From an uncultured Bacteroidales bacterium (GTDB lineage: Bacteria; Bacteroidota; Bacteroidia; Bacteroidales; Muribaculaceae): 64,000 bases of DNA. Positions 45,792 to 54,132 of the stretch are shown here, piece after piece (within the stretch, counting starts at the first letter, position 1; every line of letters starts with the position of its first letter). The stretch is from the NCBI GenBank assembly GCA_902792435.1, contig CADAZN010000001.1, positions 248,001-312,000 of the forward strand, in the 5' to 3' direction. The position numbers were made by a program, and so were the translations under genes. The notes beneath the pieces were generated by a model that ran no database searches, had not been told where the DNA came from, and saw only the letters and a list, made by a program, of their open reading frames with translations.

Positions 45792-48107
45792 ATGAAACTA
45801 TTAAAATCGACTATTATGGCTTCGTTAGCTGCTTTGATGGCATTGACTGCCTGTAGCACAGCCTCCAACGGAGGAAACGAAGGTGGAAATGCTGCTGGCG
45901 GACAAGCCATTGAAATCAAAGACGGGAAATTCACTCCCGAGGTAATGTTATCACTAGGACGAGTGAGCGACCCTCAACTCTCGCCCGACGGCACCCGCAT
46001 TCTCTTTAACGTGAACTATCAAGACGTGAAAGAGAACAAAGGAAATGCCGACCTTTGGATTATGGACGCCGACGGTAAGACTCCTGCCGTGAACTTGACC
46101 AATAGTCCTGGCAGCGAGAGCAATGCCGTTTGGATTAATGAAGGCGCAATGATTGCATTCATGTATCGTGATCCAGCTAAGGAAGATTCTAAACCTCAGG
46201 TATGGGTGATGAAAGCCGATGGTAGCGGGCGCACACCTGTCAGCGAGATGGAGAATGGCATTGAGGGATTTTCTATTTCTCCCGATGGCACCAAGATTCT
46301 TCTTATCAGCACTGTTCAATATGGTAAGACTCAGCCCCTCGACAACTATCCCGACCTTGATAAGGCAAAAGCTCGTCTCATCGATGACTTGATGTACAAG
46401 CACTGGGACGAGTGGGTAACAGCTGTACCACATCCTTTCGTTGCTGACTTCACAGGCAACGCTGTCAAAGATCCAAAAGACATTCTCGAAGGAACTCAGT
46501 TTGAATCGCCAATGCGCCCCTGGGGTGGTGTTGAGTCGTTTGCTTGGACTGCCGATAGCAAAAAGGTAATCTACACCTGCCGCAAAAAGACTGGCAAAGA
46601 TTATGCTTTCTCTACCAACAGCGACCTCTACCTCTATGACATAGCAAGTGGCAAAACTGAGAAAAACCTTACTGAAGGCATGATGGGCTACGACACCAAT
46701 CCACGCGTCTTCAAGGACAAAGTCGCCTTCCTCTCAATGGAGCACGACGGCTATGAGGCCGACAAGAACCGGATTTTCCTGATGGACCTCAAGAGCGGAG
46801 AGAAGAAAGACCTCACCGAGAACTGGGACTATAGCGCCGACGACCTCGCTTGGTCGCCCGACGGCAAGTTCATCTATTTCCTTGCACCCTATCAGGGAAC
46901 TATCCCAATGTTCCGCATCAACATCGAAAATCAGCAAGTTGACACCATCAATCCTGGAATCAACGACTGGCATGACTATGCTGCCATCGTTCCGATGAAA
47001 GACGGTAAAGTGCTGACCCTGCGTCACAACTATGCAGAGCCCAACGAGCTCTACACCGTTGAGATGGGCAAAGAGCCCGTTAAGCTCACCAGCATCAACG
47101 ATGACATCCTGGGCAAGGTAGATTCTATCTCAATGCGCAAGGAAATTGTTAAGACCACCGACGGCAAGGACATGACAGTGTGGGTAGTGTTGCCACCCAA
47201 CTTCGATCCTAATAAGAAATATCCATCAATCTTCTTCTGCGAGGGCGGTCCACAATCACCAGTTAGCCAGTTCTTCTCTTATCGCTGGAACTTCCGCCTT
47301 ATGGCAAGCCAGGGATATGTAGTAATCGCTCCTAACCGCCGCGGCCTGCCCGGCTTCGGCACCGAGTGGAATGCTCAAATCAGTGGCGACTACGGAGGCC
47401 AGAACATGAAGGACTATATGAGTGCAGCTGAATATATGAAGCAGCAGCCTTACATCGACGGTGACAAGATGGGTGCTGTAGGCGCCAGCTATGGTGGCTA
47501 TTCAGTTTACTGGCTTGCCGGTAACCATAACAACACCTTCGCTTGCTTCCTCGCTCACGCTGGCATCTTCAACCTCGAGGCACAATATCTCGAAACCGAG
47601 GAGCTGTGGTTCACTCAGTGGGATCTTGGTGGTCCTTGCTGGGAGAAAGACAACGCAGTGGCTATGAAGACCTACAACGAGGCCAATCCTAAGAACTTCG
47701 TCCAGAACTGGAACACTCCTATCATGATTACAGCTGGCGAACTTGACTACCGCATAGTCTTCACTCAGGCTTGTCAAGCATTTGACGCAGCTCAAATTCG
47801 CGGCATCCCATCACGCATGCTCCTCTTCCCCGAGGAGAACCACTGGATTCTCAAGCCACAAAACGCTCTCATGTGGCACCGCGAGTTCTTCCGCTGGCTC
47901 GACACTTGGCTCAAGCCAGGTAGCGAAGCTGCTAAGGCTTATATCGCTCAGCAAGACTCTATTGCAAAAGCAAGAGTTGAGAAAGCATTCGGTGAGCCAA
48001 CTCCAATGCCAAAGACTCAAGAAAATCTCAACATCACCAACCCTGATTTGAAAGCCTATTTCGACAAAGCCAAAGCTGCTAAATCGGAGGCTCCCAAGGA
48101 GGAATAA
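45792..48107 (+). CDS. S9 family peptidase, predicted lipoprotein
   Basis: A 771-residue prolyl-oligopeptidase family serine peptidase (dipeptidyl-aminopeptidase type). The signal peptide ends in the lipobox LTAC with the probable lipidated Cys21. A beta-propeller covers about residues 50-440 (repeated LSPDGTRI, ISPDGTKI, WSPDGKF). The C-terminal alpha/beta hydrolase has the nucleophile in GASYGGY, the acid in GELDYRI and the base histidine in EENHW. It should cut oligopeptides, probably in the periplasm or at the outer membrane. A lysine/alanine/glutamate-rich tail follows the catalytic domain. Confidence 0.93.
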   Translation: MKLLKSTIMASLAALMALTACSTASNGGNEGGNAAGGQAIEIKDGKFTPEVMLSLGRVSDPQLSPDGTRILFNVNYQDVKENKGNADLWIMDADGKTPAVNLTNSPGSESNAVWINEGAMIAFMYRDPAKEDSKPQVWVMKADGSGRTPVSEMENGIEGFSISPDGTKILLISTVQYGKTQPLDNYPDLDKAKARLIDDLMYKHWDEWVTAVPHPFVADFTGNAVKDPKDILEGTQFESPMRPWGGVESFAWTADSKKVIYTCRKKTGKDYAFSTNSDLYLYDIASGKTEKNLTEGMMGYDTNPRVFKDKVAFLSMEHDGYEADKNRIFLMDLKSGEKKDLTENWDYSADDLAWSPDGKFIYFLAPYQGTIPMFRINIENQQVDTINPGINDWHDYAAIVPMKDGKVLTLRHNYAEPNELYTVEMGKEPVKLTSINDDILGKVDSISMRKEIVKTTDGKDMTVWVVLPPNFDPNKKYPSIFFCEGGPQSPVSQFFSYRWNFRLMASQGYVVIAPNRRGLPGFGTEWNAQISGDYGGQNMKDYMSAAEYMKQQPYIDGDKMGAVGASYGGYSVYWLAGNHNNTFACFLAHAGIFNLEAQYLETEELWFTQWDLGGPCWEKDNAVAMKTYNEANPKNFVQNWNTPIMITAGELDYRIVFTQACQAFDAAQIRGIPSRMLLFPEENHWILKPQNALMWHREFFRWLDTWLKPGSEAAKAYIAQQDSIAKARVEKAFGEPTPMPKTQENLNITNPDLKAYFDKAKAAKSEAPKEE

Positions 48108-48140
48108 TGTTGATTTGAGATAACCAAGCTAAAATAACCA

Positions 48141-48177
48141 AAGAGGTGCGTCAATTGTTGTGATGCACCTCTTTTTT
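48141..48177 (+). terminator. Terminator of the S9 peptidase gene
   Basis: AAGAGGTGCGTCA (48141-48153) pairs with TGATGCACCTCTT (48161-48173) with one G-U pair, followed by TTTT. Confidence 0.9.
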
Positions 48178-48282
48178 AACTCAACATCATCAATTGACAC
48201 CAATCTCAACAGGCTTTGATGTAGCTTATCCAACTCACCAAAAGTATCTCTCATGAAAAAAACTGACCACTGATAATCGAAA

Positions 48283-48306
48283 AGTGAAAACTTTTCACTA
48301 CCTTTG
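48283..48306 (+). promoter_or_regulatory. pheS promoter region with operator-like palindrome
   Basis: AGTGAAAA-C-TTTTCACT (48283-48299) is a perfect 17-base inverted repeat ending on the first base of a TACCTTTG -7 box (48299-48306). No TTTG occurs at the -33 position, so the palindrome occupies the place of the spacer and part of the upstream element. A regulator binding there would block transcription; none is identified. Confidence 0.6.
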
Positions 48307-48341
48307 CATGATTTTTCAAGAACTTTTCAATAACGCTATAT

Positions 48342-49382
48342 ATGTTACTAGAGAAAATCGAAGCTTTAAAGGCACAAATCAATGATTTGAAAGCCGACAA
48401 CAGCGAGGCTCTGGAGGCCCTGCGCATTAAATACTTGAGCAAAAAAGGTGAGGTAACTGCTTTGTTCAACGAGTTCCGTAATGTGCCAAACGATCAAAAA
48501 CGCGAGTTTGGACAACGACTTAACGAACTCAAGACTCTTGCCACCGAGAAAATCAACTCATTAAAAGAGTCTTTCAAGGATAAAGAGGTTGCTACCAACA
48601 AGATTGATATTACCCGCCCTGCCTTCCCTGATGAGATTGGCACCCGTCATCCCATCTCAACAGTTCGCAAGGAAATCATCGACATCTTCTCTCGACTTGG
48701 GTTCACCCTGGCCGATGGTCCTGAAGTAGAGGATGATATGCACGTGTTCACTTCGCTGAACTTCGCTGCCGACCATCCTGCTCGCGATATGCAAGACACA
48801 TTCTTCATCAACGAAGACAAGAGTGGCGACGTTACCCGCAACATCGTGCTCCGCAGCCACACTAGTTCGGTTCAGTCACGCGTGATGAAGAGCACTCAAC
48901 CACCCATCCGCATCATCTGCCCAGGCCGCGTTTACCGCAACGAGGCAATCACTGCGCGTGCCCACTGCTTCTTCCACCAGATTGAGGGTCTGTACATCGA
49001 CAAGAATGTATCGTTTGCCGACCTCAAGCAAGTGCTGCTTTACTTTGCTAAGGAACTCTTTGGCCCTGACACTAAAATCCGCCTTCGTCCAAGCTACTTC
49101 CCATTCACTGAGCCAAGTGCCGAGATGGATGTATCGTGTATGTTGTGCGGTGGCGAGGGCTGCAGTTTCTGCAAGCACACCGGTTGGGTAGAGATTCTAG
49201 GCTGCGGCATGGTAGACCCCAACGTGCTTGAACTTTGCGGCATCGACAGCAAGATTTACACTGGCTACGCATTTGGCGTGGGCGTTGAACGCATTACCAA
49301 CCTCAAATATATGGTAAAAGACTTGCGCATGTTCAGCGAGAACGACGTGAGATTCTTGCGTGAATTTGAGCACACTCACTAA
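48342..49382 (+). CDS. pheS: Phenylalanyl-tRNA synthetase alpha subunit
   Basis: A 346-residue class II catalytic subunit, which with PheT charges tRNA-Phe. An N-terminal coiled coil (about 1-85) binds tRNA. HPISTVRKEIIDIF, motif 2 (RVYRNEAITARAHCFFHQIEGLYID) and motif 3 near AFGVGVERITNLKY define the core. A Cys-rich insertion, CMLCGGEGCSFCKHTGW, resembles a small zinc ribbon, common in Bacteroidota PheS. pheT is not nearby, so alpha and beta are separately encoded here. Confidence 0.97.
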   Translation: MLLEKIEALKAQINDLKADNSEALEALRIKYLSKKGEVTALFNEFRNVPNDQKREFGQRLNELKTLATEKINSLKESFKDKEVATNKIDITRPAFPDEIGTRHPISTVRKEIIDIFSRLGFTLADGPEVEDDMHVFTSLNFAADHPARDMQDTFFINEDKSGDVTRNIVLRSHTSSVQSRVMKSTQPPIRIICPGRVYRNEAITARAHCFFHQIEGLYIDKNVSFADLKQVLLYFAKELFGPDTKIRLRPSYFPFTEPSAEMDVSCMLCGGEGCSFCKHTGWVEILGCGMVDPNVLELCGIDSKIYTGYAFGVGVERITNLKYMVKDLRMFSENDVRFLREFEHTH

Positions 49383-49408
49383 AGAACAGTTTCACTAAAC
49401 ACAGATAA

Positions 49409-49437
49409 GAGGGGGAGTTGCGAAACAGCTCCCCCTC
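49409..49437 (+). terminator. Hairpin after pheS
   Basis: GAGGGGGAGTTG (49409-49420) pairs with CAGCTCCCCCTC (49426-49437) through one G-U pair. The following bases are A-rich rather than T-rich, so it may stabilise or partly terminate the transcript before nth. Confidence 0.55.
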
Positions 49438-49457
49438 AAAAATAAGGAGCACACATT

Positions 49458-50090
49458 ATGACCATCAAAGAACGCTACGAGGCAATTATCGAATATTTCA
49501 AGCGTGAGAATCCATCACCAACCACCGAGCTACATTTCAACAATCCATTTGAGACGCTGGTAGCTGTAATCCTCTCGGCTCAGTGCACCGACAAGCGTGT
49601 AAACATGGTCACTCCTGCCCTATTCAAGGCCTATCCCACTCCACAAGCTATGGCAGCTGCCACTCCTGATGACTTGCTTCATTACATTAGCAGTGTGTCC
49701 TATCCCAATAACAAAGCTCGCCACCTGCAAGCGATGTCGGCAATGCTCGTTGATGAGTTCAACGGAGAAGTGCCAAGCACTATGGAAGAGCTAACTAAGT
49801 TACCCGGCGTGGGACGTAAAACTGCCAACGTGATTATGGGCGTAGTGTTCCATAAGGCCGCAATAGCTGTCGACACTCATGTGTTCCGTGTATCTAACCG
49901 TACAGGTTTAGCTAATGGCAAAACCCCGCTAGAAGTGGAGAAGGCACTCACGCGCCACATCGCTGAGGAAGACCGTTACAATGCTCACCATTGGATATTG
50001 CTGCATGGACGATATGTGTGCAAGGCTATTAAGCCCAATTGCCTGAAATGCGGAATAAAACAATACTGTAAGCACTACAACAAGAAATGA
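49458..50090 (+). CDS. nth: Endonuclease III
   Basis: A 210-residue DNA glycosylase/AP lyase that removes oxidised pyrimidines. The helix-hairpin-helix LPGVGRKTANVIMG contains catalytic Lys121, and AVDTHVFRVSNR contains Asp139. The C-terminal pattern C-x6-C-x2-C-x5-C (VCKAIKPNCLKCGIKQYC) binds a [4Fe-4S] cluster. Its stop overlaps the next start in ATGA, coupling it to the CCA/alkyltransferase gene and so grouping two DNA-repair activities. Confidence 0.96.
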   Translation: MTIKERYEAIIEYFKRENPSPTTELHFNNPFETLVAVILSAQCTDKRVNMVTPALFKAYPTPQAMAAATPDDLLHYISSVSYPNNKARHLQAMSAMLVDEFNGEVPSTMEELTKLPGVGRKTANVIMGVVFHKAAIAVDTHVFRVSNRTGLANGKTPLEVEKALTRHIAEEDRYNAHHWILLHGRYVCKAIKPNCLKCGIKQYCKHYNKK

Positions 50091-52009
50091 ACACCAGCAA
50101 AGAAAACATATTAGAACATCTGTCAAACCCAGTGTTTAAACTCGTGGGCGAGGTTGCCGACGAGATGCAACGTGAATGCTATGTAGTGGGCGGGTATGTG
50201 CGCGACATCTTCCTTGAACGCAAGTCCAAGGACATAGATTTTGTAACTGTGGGAAGCGGCATTGAAGTAGCTGAGAATGTCGTGAAGAAGATAGGTCGCA
50301 ACAAGTCGCATCTTGCAGTGTTCAAGACTTATGGCACCGCACAAGTCAAGGTGATGGGTGTGGAGCTGGAGTTTGTGGGAGCTCGTCGAGAGTCCTACAT
50401 GCGCAGTAGCCGCAACCCCATTGTGGAAGACGGCACCCTCCATGATGACCAATTGCGACGTGATTTTACCATAAATGCGATGGCTATTTGTGTTAACCAC
50501 GACAATTGGGGCAAAGTGCTCGACCCGTTTAATGGAATAGAGGACATGAAACGGCGATTAATACGCACTCCTCGCAATCCTGACATCACCTTCAGCGACG
50601 ACCCATTGCGCATGATGCGCGCAGTGAGATTTGCCACTCAATTGGGTTTTGAGATTGAAGACGGCACTTTTGCTGCCATCAAGCGTAATGCTGGCCGCAT
50701 AAAGATAATAACTCGTGAACGCATTGCCGACGAGCTAATGAAGATTATGCGTTCGTCAAAGCCCTCGCGTGGATTCTTCCTGCTTGACAAGAGTGGATTG
50801 CTACAGCTCATCTGCCCTGAGATTGCCAACTTGAAGGGCGTGGAAACCGTGAATGGCCGCGGCCATAAAGACAATTTCCTGCACACAATGCAAGTGCTTG
50901 ACAACGTAGCTGCCGAGAGTGACAACGAGTGGCTGCGCTTGGCCGCTTTGTTCCATGACATTGGCAAGCCATCAACTAAGCACTGGGACGACAAGCAAGG
51001 CTGGACTTTCCACAACCACAACTTCGTGGGCGAAAAGATGGTGCCACGCATTTTCGCCAAAATGCGCTTACCGCTCAACGAGCACATGAAATATGTGAAG
51101 AAACTCGTGGGACTGCACATGCGCCCCATCGCATTGGTTGAGGAAGAGGTTACCGACTCGGCCGTTCGCCGCATGCTATTTGAAGCTGGTGATGACGTCG
51201 ACGACATGATGATACTGTGCCGTGCCGACATCACAAGCAAAAATCAGGAAAAAGTAAAGCGTTTTCGTGAAAACTACGAGCTTGTAAAACAAAAAATCAT
51301 TGATATAGAGGAAAAGGACCGCGTTCGCAATTTCCAGCCACCAGTTGATGGCGGTGAGATTATGGAGACCTTTGGACTTGTTCCTTCGCCACCAGTGGGA
51401 GCCATTAAAGATGCTATCAAAGACGCCATCCTCGATGGCGTAATAAGCAACAACTATTCCCAAGCCTACTGTTTCATGATGAAGAAAGCCCAAGAGCTAG
51501 GAATTGAGGCGGTAAACAACGGCAATCTAAACCACGTTGCAATCGACACGGTGATAGGAAAGATTGCAATCGCTGCTAGCACACAGGGCATTGTCGCAAT
51601 TGAGTTTGGAGAAGCCGATTTTGCGGCTCTTGCCAAGAAGTTGAAGTTGAAAATAGTTAATACTTCTACCCCATTGCTCGACAATTGCGTCAAGCAACTC
51701 AATGAGTACTTTGCAGGCGAGCGCAAACAATTCTCGCTGCCATTGCATCTCACTGGCACCGATTTCCAAAAGAAAGTGTGGGAAACACTGATGACCATCC
51801 CTTATGGTGAAACCATAAGTTACAAAGAGGAATCACAGCGCATGGGAAACGAGAAAGCGATCAGGGCCGTGGCACAAGCTAATGGCGCCAATCCAATTCC
51901 CATAGTCATTCCTTGCCACCGCGTAATCAACGCCGACGGAAGTCTTGGAGGTTTTTCCAGCGGTACCGACAAAAAACAAGCCTTGCTCAAACTTGAACAA
52001 GGCGAGTAA
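50087..52009 (+). CDS. CCA tRNA nucleotidyltransferase fused in frame to O6-alkylguanine-DNA alkyltransferase
   Basis: A 640-residue chimeric protein. Residues 1 to about 471 are a CCA-adding enzyme: YVVGGYVRDIF, the metal-binding KDIDFV (Asp49, Asp51), RRDFTINAMA, the HD domain (LAALFHDIGKPSTKHW) and the usual C-terminal helix (MMKKAQELGI). A short link (about 472-481) leads to a full-length alkyltransferase domain of about 160 residues starting HVAIDTVIGKIAIAAS, with the helix-turn-helix FQKKVWETLMTIPYGETISYKEES and the active-site PCHRV (Cys610). The frame is open throughout. It would mature tRNA 3' ends and repair O6-methylguanine. I know of no such standard fusion; a sequencing frameshift at the link cannot be excluded. 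Confidence 0.88.
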   Translation: MNTSKENILEHLSNPVFKLVGEVADEMQRECYVVGGYVRDIFLERKSKDIDFVTVGSGIEVAENVVKKIGRNKSHLAVFKTYGTAQVKVMGVELEFVGARRESYMRSSRNPIVEDGTLHDDQLRRDFTINAMAICVNHDNWGKVLDPFNGIEDMKRRLIRTPRNPDITFSDDPLRMMRAVRFATQLGFEIEDGTFAAIKRNAGRIKIITRERIADELMKIMRSSKPSRGFFLLDKSGLLQLICPEIANLKGVETVNGRGHKDNFLHTMQVLDNVAAESDNEWLRLAALFHDIGKPSTKHWDDKQGWTFHNHNFVGEKMVPRIFAKMRLPLNEHMKYVKKLVGLHMRPIALVEEEVTDSAVRRMLFEAGDDVDDMMILCRADITSKNQEKVKRFRENYELVKQKIIDIEEKDRVRNFQPPVDGGEIMETFGLVPSPPVGAIKDAIKDAILDGVISNNYSQAYCFMMKKAQELGIEAVNNGNLNHVAIDTVIGKIAIAASTQGIVAIEFGEADFAALAKKLKLKIVNTSTPLLDNCVKQLNEYFAGERKQFSLPLHLTGTDFQKKVWETLMTIPYGETISYKEESQRMGNEKAIRAVAQANGANPIPIVIPCHRVINADGSLGGFSSGTDKKQALLKLEQGE

Positions 52010-52030
52010 TTATATTTGATCTGAACGATT

Positions 52031-52489
52031 TTAGATAATTGTGAGAAGCACTGGTATAGGAATTCGACCAGTTATCGTATAGAGAATGTCGCTGTTATAG
52101 GTACTGCGACCACGATAGACGTGCTTGCCAGTCACAGTGTTCATTATGTCGCTAATATAGGTGCTGCGACCTTCGTAAATATACTTTCCATCCCAAGTTG
52201 CAATGATGTCACTAATGTAGGTGCTTCGTCCTTGGTAAAGGTATCGTCCATCCCAAGTTCCCATTATATCACTAATGTAGGTGCTTCGCCCAGCATATAA
52301 ATACTTTCCATCGTAAGTTAGAAGAATGTCGCTATTATAAGTGCTGTTGCCCTTGTAGAGGTAGCGGCCATCCCAAGTTGCAATGATGTCGCTAGTGTAG
52401 GTGCTGTTACCACGGTAAATGTGAGATGCTGCTTGCGCCTGAATTGTCACAGCAATCATTGCCACGAGTAATATTAGTGCTTTTTTCAT
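52031..52489 (-). CDS. Small secreted protein made of six 20-residue repeats
   Basis: A 152-residue exported protein: signal peptide 1-21 (IQAQAA), then six consecutive repeats of exactly 20 residues (23-142) with consensus (Y/H)-(L/I/V)-Y-x-G-(N/R)-STY-x-SDI-(I/L/M)-x-T-x-(D/T)-G-(R/K), and a hydrophobic 10-residue end (IPIPVLLTII). The regular length and alternating pattern suggest a beta-solenoid or stacked hairpins. Function unknown. Its start overlaps the end of the GtrA gene (ATGA), and it closes the long rny operon. Confidence 0.85.
   Translation of the reverse strand: MKKALILLVAMIAVTIQAQAASHIYRGNSTYTSDIIATWDGRYLYKGNSTYNSDILLTYDGKYLYAGRSTYISDIMGTWDGRYLYQGRSTYISDIIATWDGKYIYEGRSTYISDIMNTVTGKHVYRGRSTYNSDILYTITGRIPIPVLLTII
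52064..52423 (-). repeat. Six tandem 60-base units
   Basis: Each repeat is 60 bases with no insertions or deletions; units 3, 4 and 5 share the longest identical blocks (GRSTYISDI coded almost identically), indicating recent duplication. Confidence 0.88.
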
Positions 52490-52962
52490 GATTCTTGTAT
52501 TATAGAGTTATCTTCTTTTTCTTTGAAAGTCACAGTGCGGTTATACACATAGTTGGCAATGGTGTAAACAACCATTGAAATTACCATTACAATATTCTGT
52601 CCGGCTTTTTCCATTGGGAGGAAAGGAATTGTGTCGACAGGTAGATGCTTCCACCCCAATCCCTCAAGAAGGAACAGACTCACACCACCTTGTAGCAACC
52701 AGCAGATGAAGAAACCGCAGACAAATAGCAGTGCCTCTCGCTTGAGGTTTTTCTTGGTCTTGAACACCCAATTTCGGTTCCATACAAAGCTATTAATGAC
52801 ACCCAATACATATCCAATGATATTGGAGGGGCCATATGGCACACCCAACTTGGTGTTGAGCAAATAGAACGACACAGCTGTGATGGCAGTGTTCATCACA
52901 CCTATCACCCCATACTTGAACAGCTGGACTATAGTTTTCTTGGCGTTGTCTTTAGATATCAT
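52486..52962 (-). CDS. GtrA family membrane protein
   Basis: A 158-residue protein with four transmembrane helices (about 10-32, 40-58, 75-95 and 118-140). FKYGVIGVMNTAITAVSFYLL and GYVLGVINSFVWNRNWVF are the family signatures. GtrA-like proteins help flip undecaprenyl- or polyprenyl-linked sugars across the inner membrane for envelope glycan modification. The gene starts 12 bases after the HAD gene and overlaps the repeat-protein gene. Confidence 0.9.
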   Translation of the reverse strand: MISKDNAKKTIVQLFKYGVIGVMNTAITAVSFYLLNTKLGVPYGPSNIIGYVLGVINSFVWNRNWVFKTKKNLKREALLFVCGFFICWLLQGGVSLFLLEGLGWKHLPVDTIPFLPMEKAGQNIVMVISMVVYTIANYVYNRTVTFKEKEDNSIIQES

Positions 52963-52974
52963 CGTTTTAACAAT

Positions 52975-53631
52975 CTATCGTAATGATTTGGTATTTAAGA
53001 AACAGGTAGTCATATCTTCAATAGTGGAGAACTTCCACTCAGGATTAATGCAATTTCCAAATCCCCATGTGGCATAAGTGAAAGGCAAAGATGCCGCATG
53101 GCACTGATCGCAGTCGGCCTGTGTATCACCCACATAGGTTGGATGCTTGAGTGAATATTCACTGACCATATAGAGCAGATTGTCGCACTTCTCTACGGGA
53201 CGCTCTCCTTGCGTGAGCAATCCCTCAAAAAGATGGGCTGTTCTTGTGAAATTCACAAAGTTGCGTAATCCCCTAGGCGAACAATTGCTGAGCATAAACA
53301 ATCGGAACTTGCCATGCAGCTTCTCGAGGCACTCTTTCACGCCAGGATAGAGCACGCCACCAAGCGATGGCATCATCATGTTCTCATATTCACCTAGTCT
53401 TGTCAAAAAAACATCATTCGACACAGGCAATTCATCACCAAGCAGATTCATCATTATTTGCTCAAGACTCATGCCCATGTAATGCACGAGATCGTCTCCT
53501 GAGAACGCTGCTTCAACCCCAAAAGATTTGCAAGTAGCATTCCATATCTTGGCATAGGACTCAGTAGCATTCCACAAAGTGCCATCCATGTCAAAAATTA
53601 TAGAGTCGATATAGTCAAGGCTATGATTCAT
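52975..53631 (-). CDS. HAD-superfamily phosphatase
   Basis: A 218-residue cytoplasmic hydrolase. Motif I is IIFDMDGTLWNATES (nucleophile Asp and acid Asp), motif II is FMLSNCS, motif III is a lysine in VEKCDNL, and motif IV is YVGDTQADCDQC. It belongs to the phosphoglycolate phosphatase-like group (subfamily IA, cap between motifs I and II). The substrate is unknown. It sits between gldH and gtrA, each 11-12 bases away. Confidence 0.9.
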   Translation of the reverse strand: MNHSLDYIDSIIFDMDGTLWNATESYAKIWNATCKSFGVEAAFSGDDLVHYMGMSLEQIMMNLLGDELPVSNDVFLTRLGEYENMMMPSLGGVLYPGVKECLEKLHGKFRLFMLSNCSPRGLRNFVNFTRTAHLFEGLLTQGERPVEKCDNLLYMVSEYSLKHPTYVGDTQADCDQCHAASLPFTYATWGFGNCINPEWKFSTIEDMTTCFLNTKSLR

Positions 53632-53642
53632 GGCGACAAGAG

Positions 53643-54113
53643 TTATTTGCTCGGTGAAACAATTATGCCTATATCCAACAGGTTTTTCACCACATCACAG
53701 TTGTTCATGGCTTGCCACACCACAATAGAACCCACCTGTGAAGGGGTCACACCTTGAGCTATCACCAAACTAGACTGATAAATAGCCCCAAATCCTGAGC
53801 CTTTCCAATTGCCATAGCCGTCACTAAGCTCGAAATCGATATTGCTACGGCTCACATTCTTCACACTGTCAATTAGGTCAACCACAAGGCTCAAGTTACT
53901 ATATTGGTAGTCGTTGTTGTGACGCACGGCAAGTTCTATGTCATAAGTTTGTGTCGAGTCGGGATACTCTGGAGTGAACTTAATCGACATCCCCTTGTTC
54001 CAGCCGTCGTCGGGCAGAGTCTTGAAATGCGCCGACTTGTCCTGACCAAACGAGCAAGCGTTCAGACAGGACAAGGCACACAACATTATTGCCACCATAG
54101 CAACAATATGCAT
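53643..54113 (-). CDS. gldH: Gliding motility lipoprotein GldH-like
   Basis: A 156-residue lipoprotein from the start MHIVAMVAIMLC; the lipobox LNAC marks the lipidated cysteine. A longer frame from 54176 would run into ricT and add 21 non-signal residues, so 54113 is preferred. DDGWNKGMSIKFTPEYPDSTQTYDIELAVRHNNDYQYSNL fits GldH, which is needed for gliding in Flavobacterium but is widely kept in non-gliding Bacteroidales. It is 19 bases after ricT. Its presence alone does not show gliding or type IX secretion. Confidence 0.88.
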   Translation of the reverse strand: MHIVAMVAIMLCALSCLNACSFGQDKSAHFKTLPDDGWNKGMSIKFTPEYPDSTQTYDIELAVRHNNDYQYSNLSLVVDLIDSVKNVSRSNIDFELSDGYGNWKGSGFGAIYQSSLVIAQGVTPSQVGSIVVWQAMNNCDVVKNLLDIGIIVSPSK

Positions 54114-54132
54114 CGATAATATATTCTTGGCT

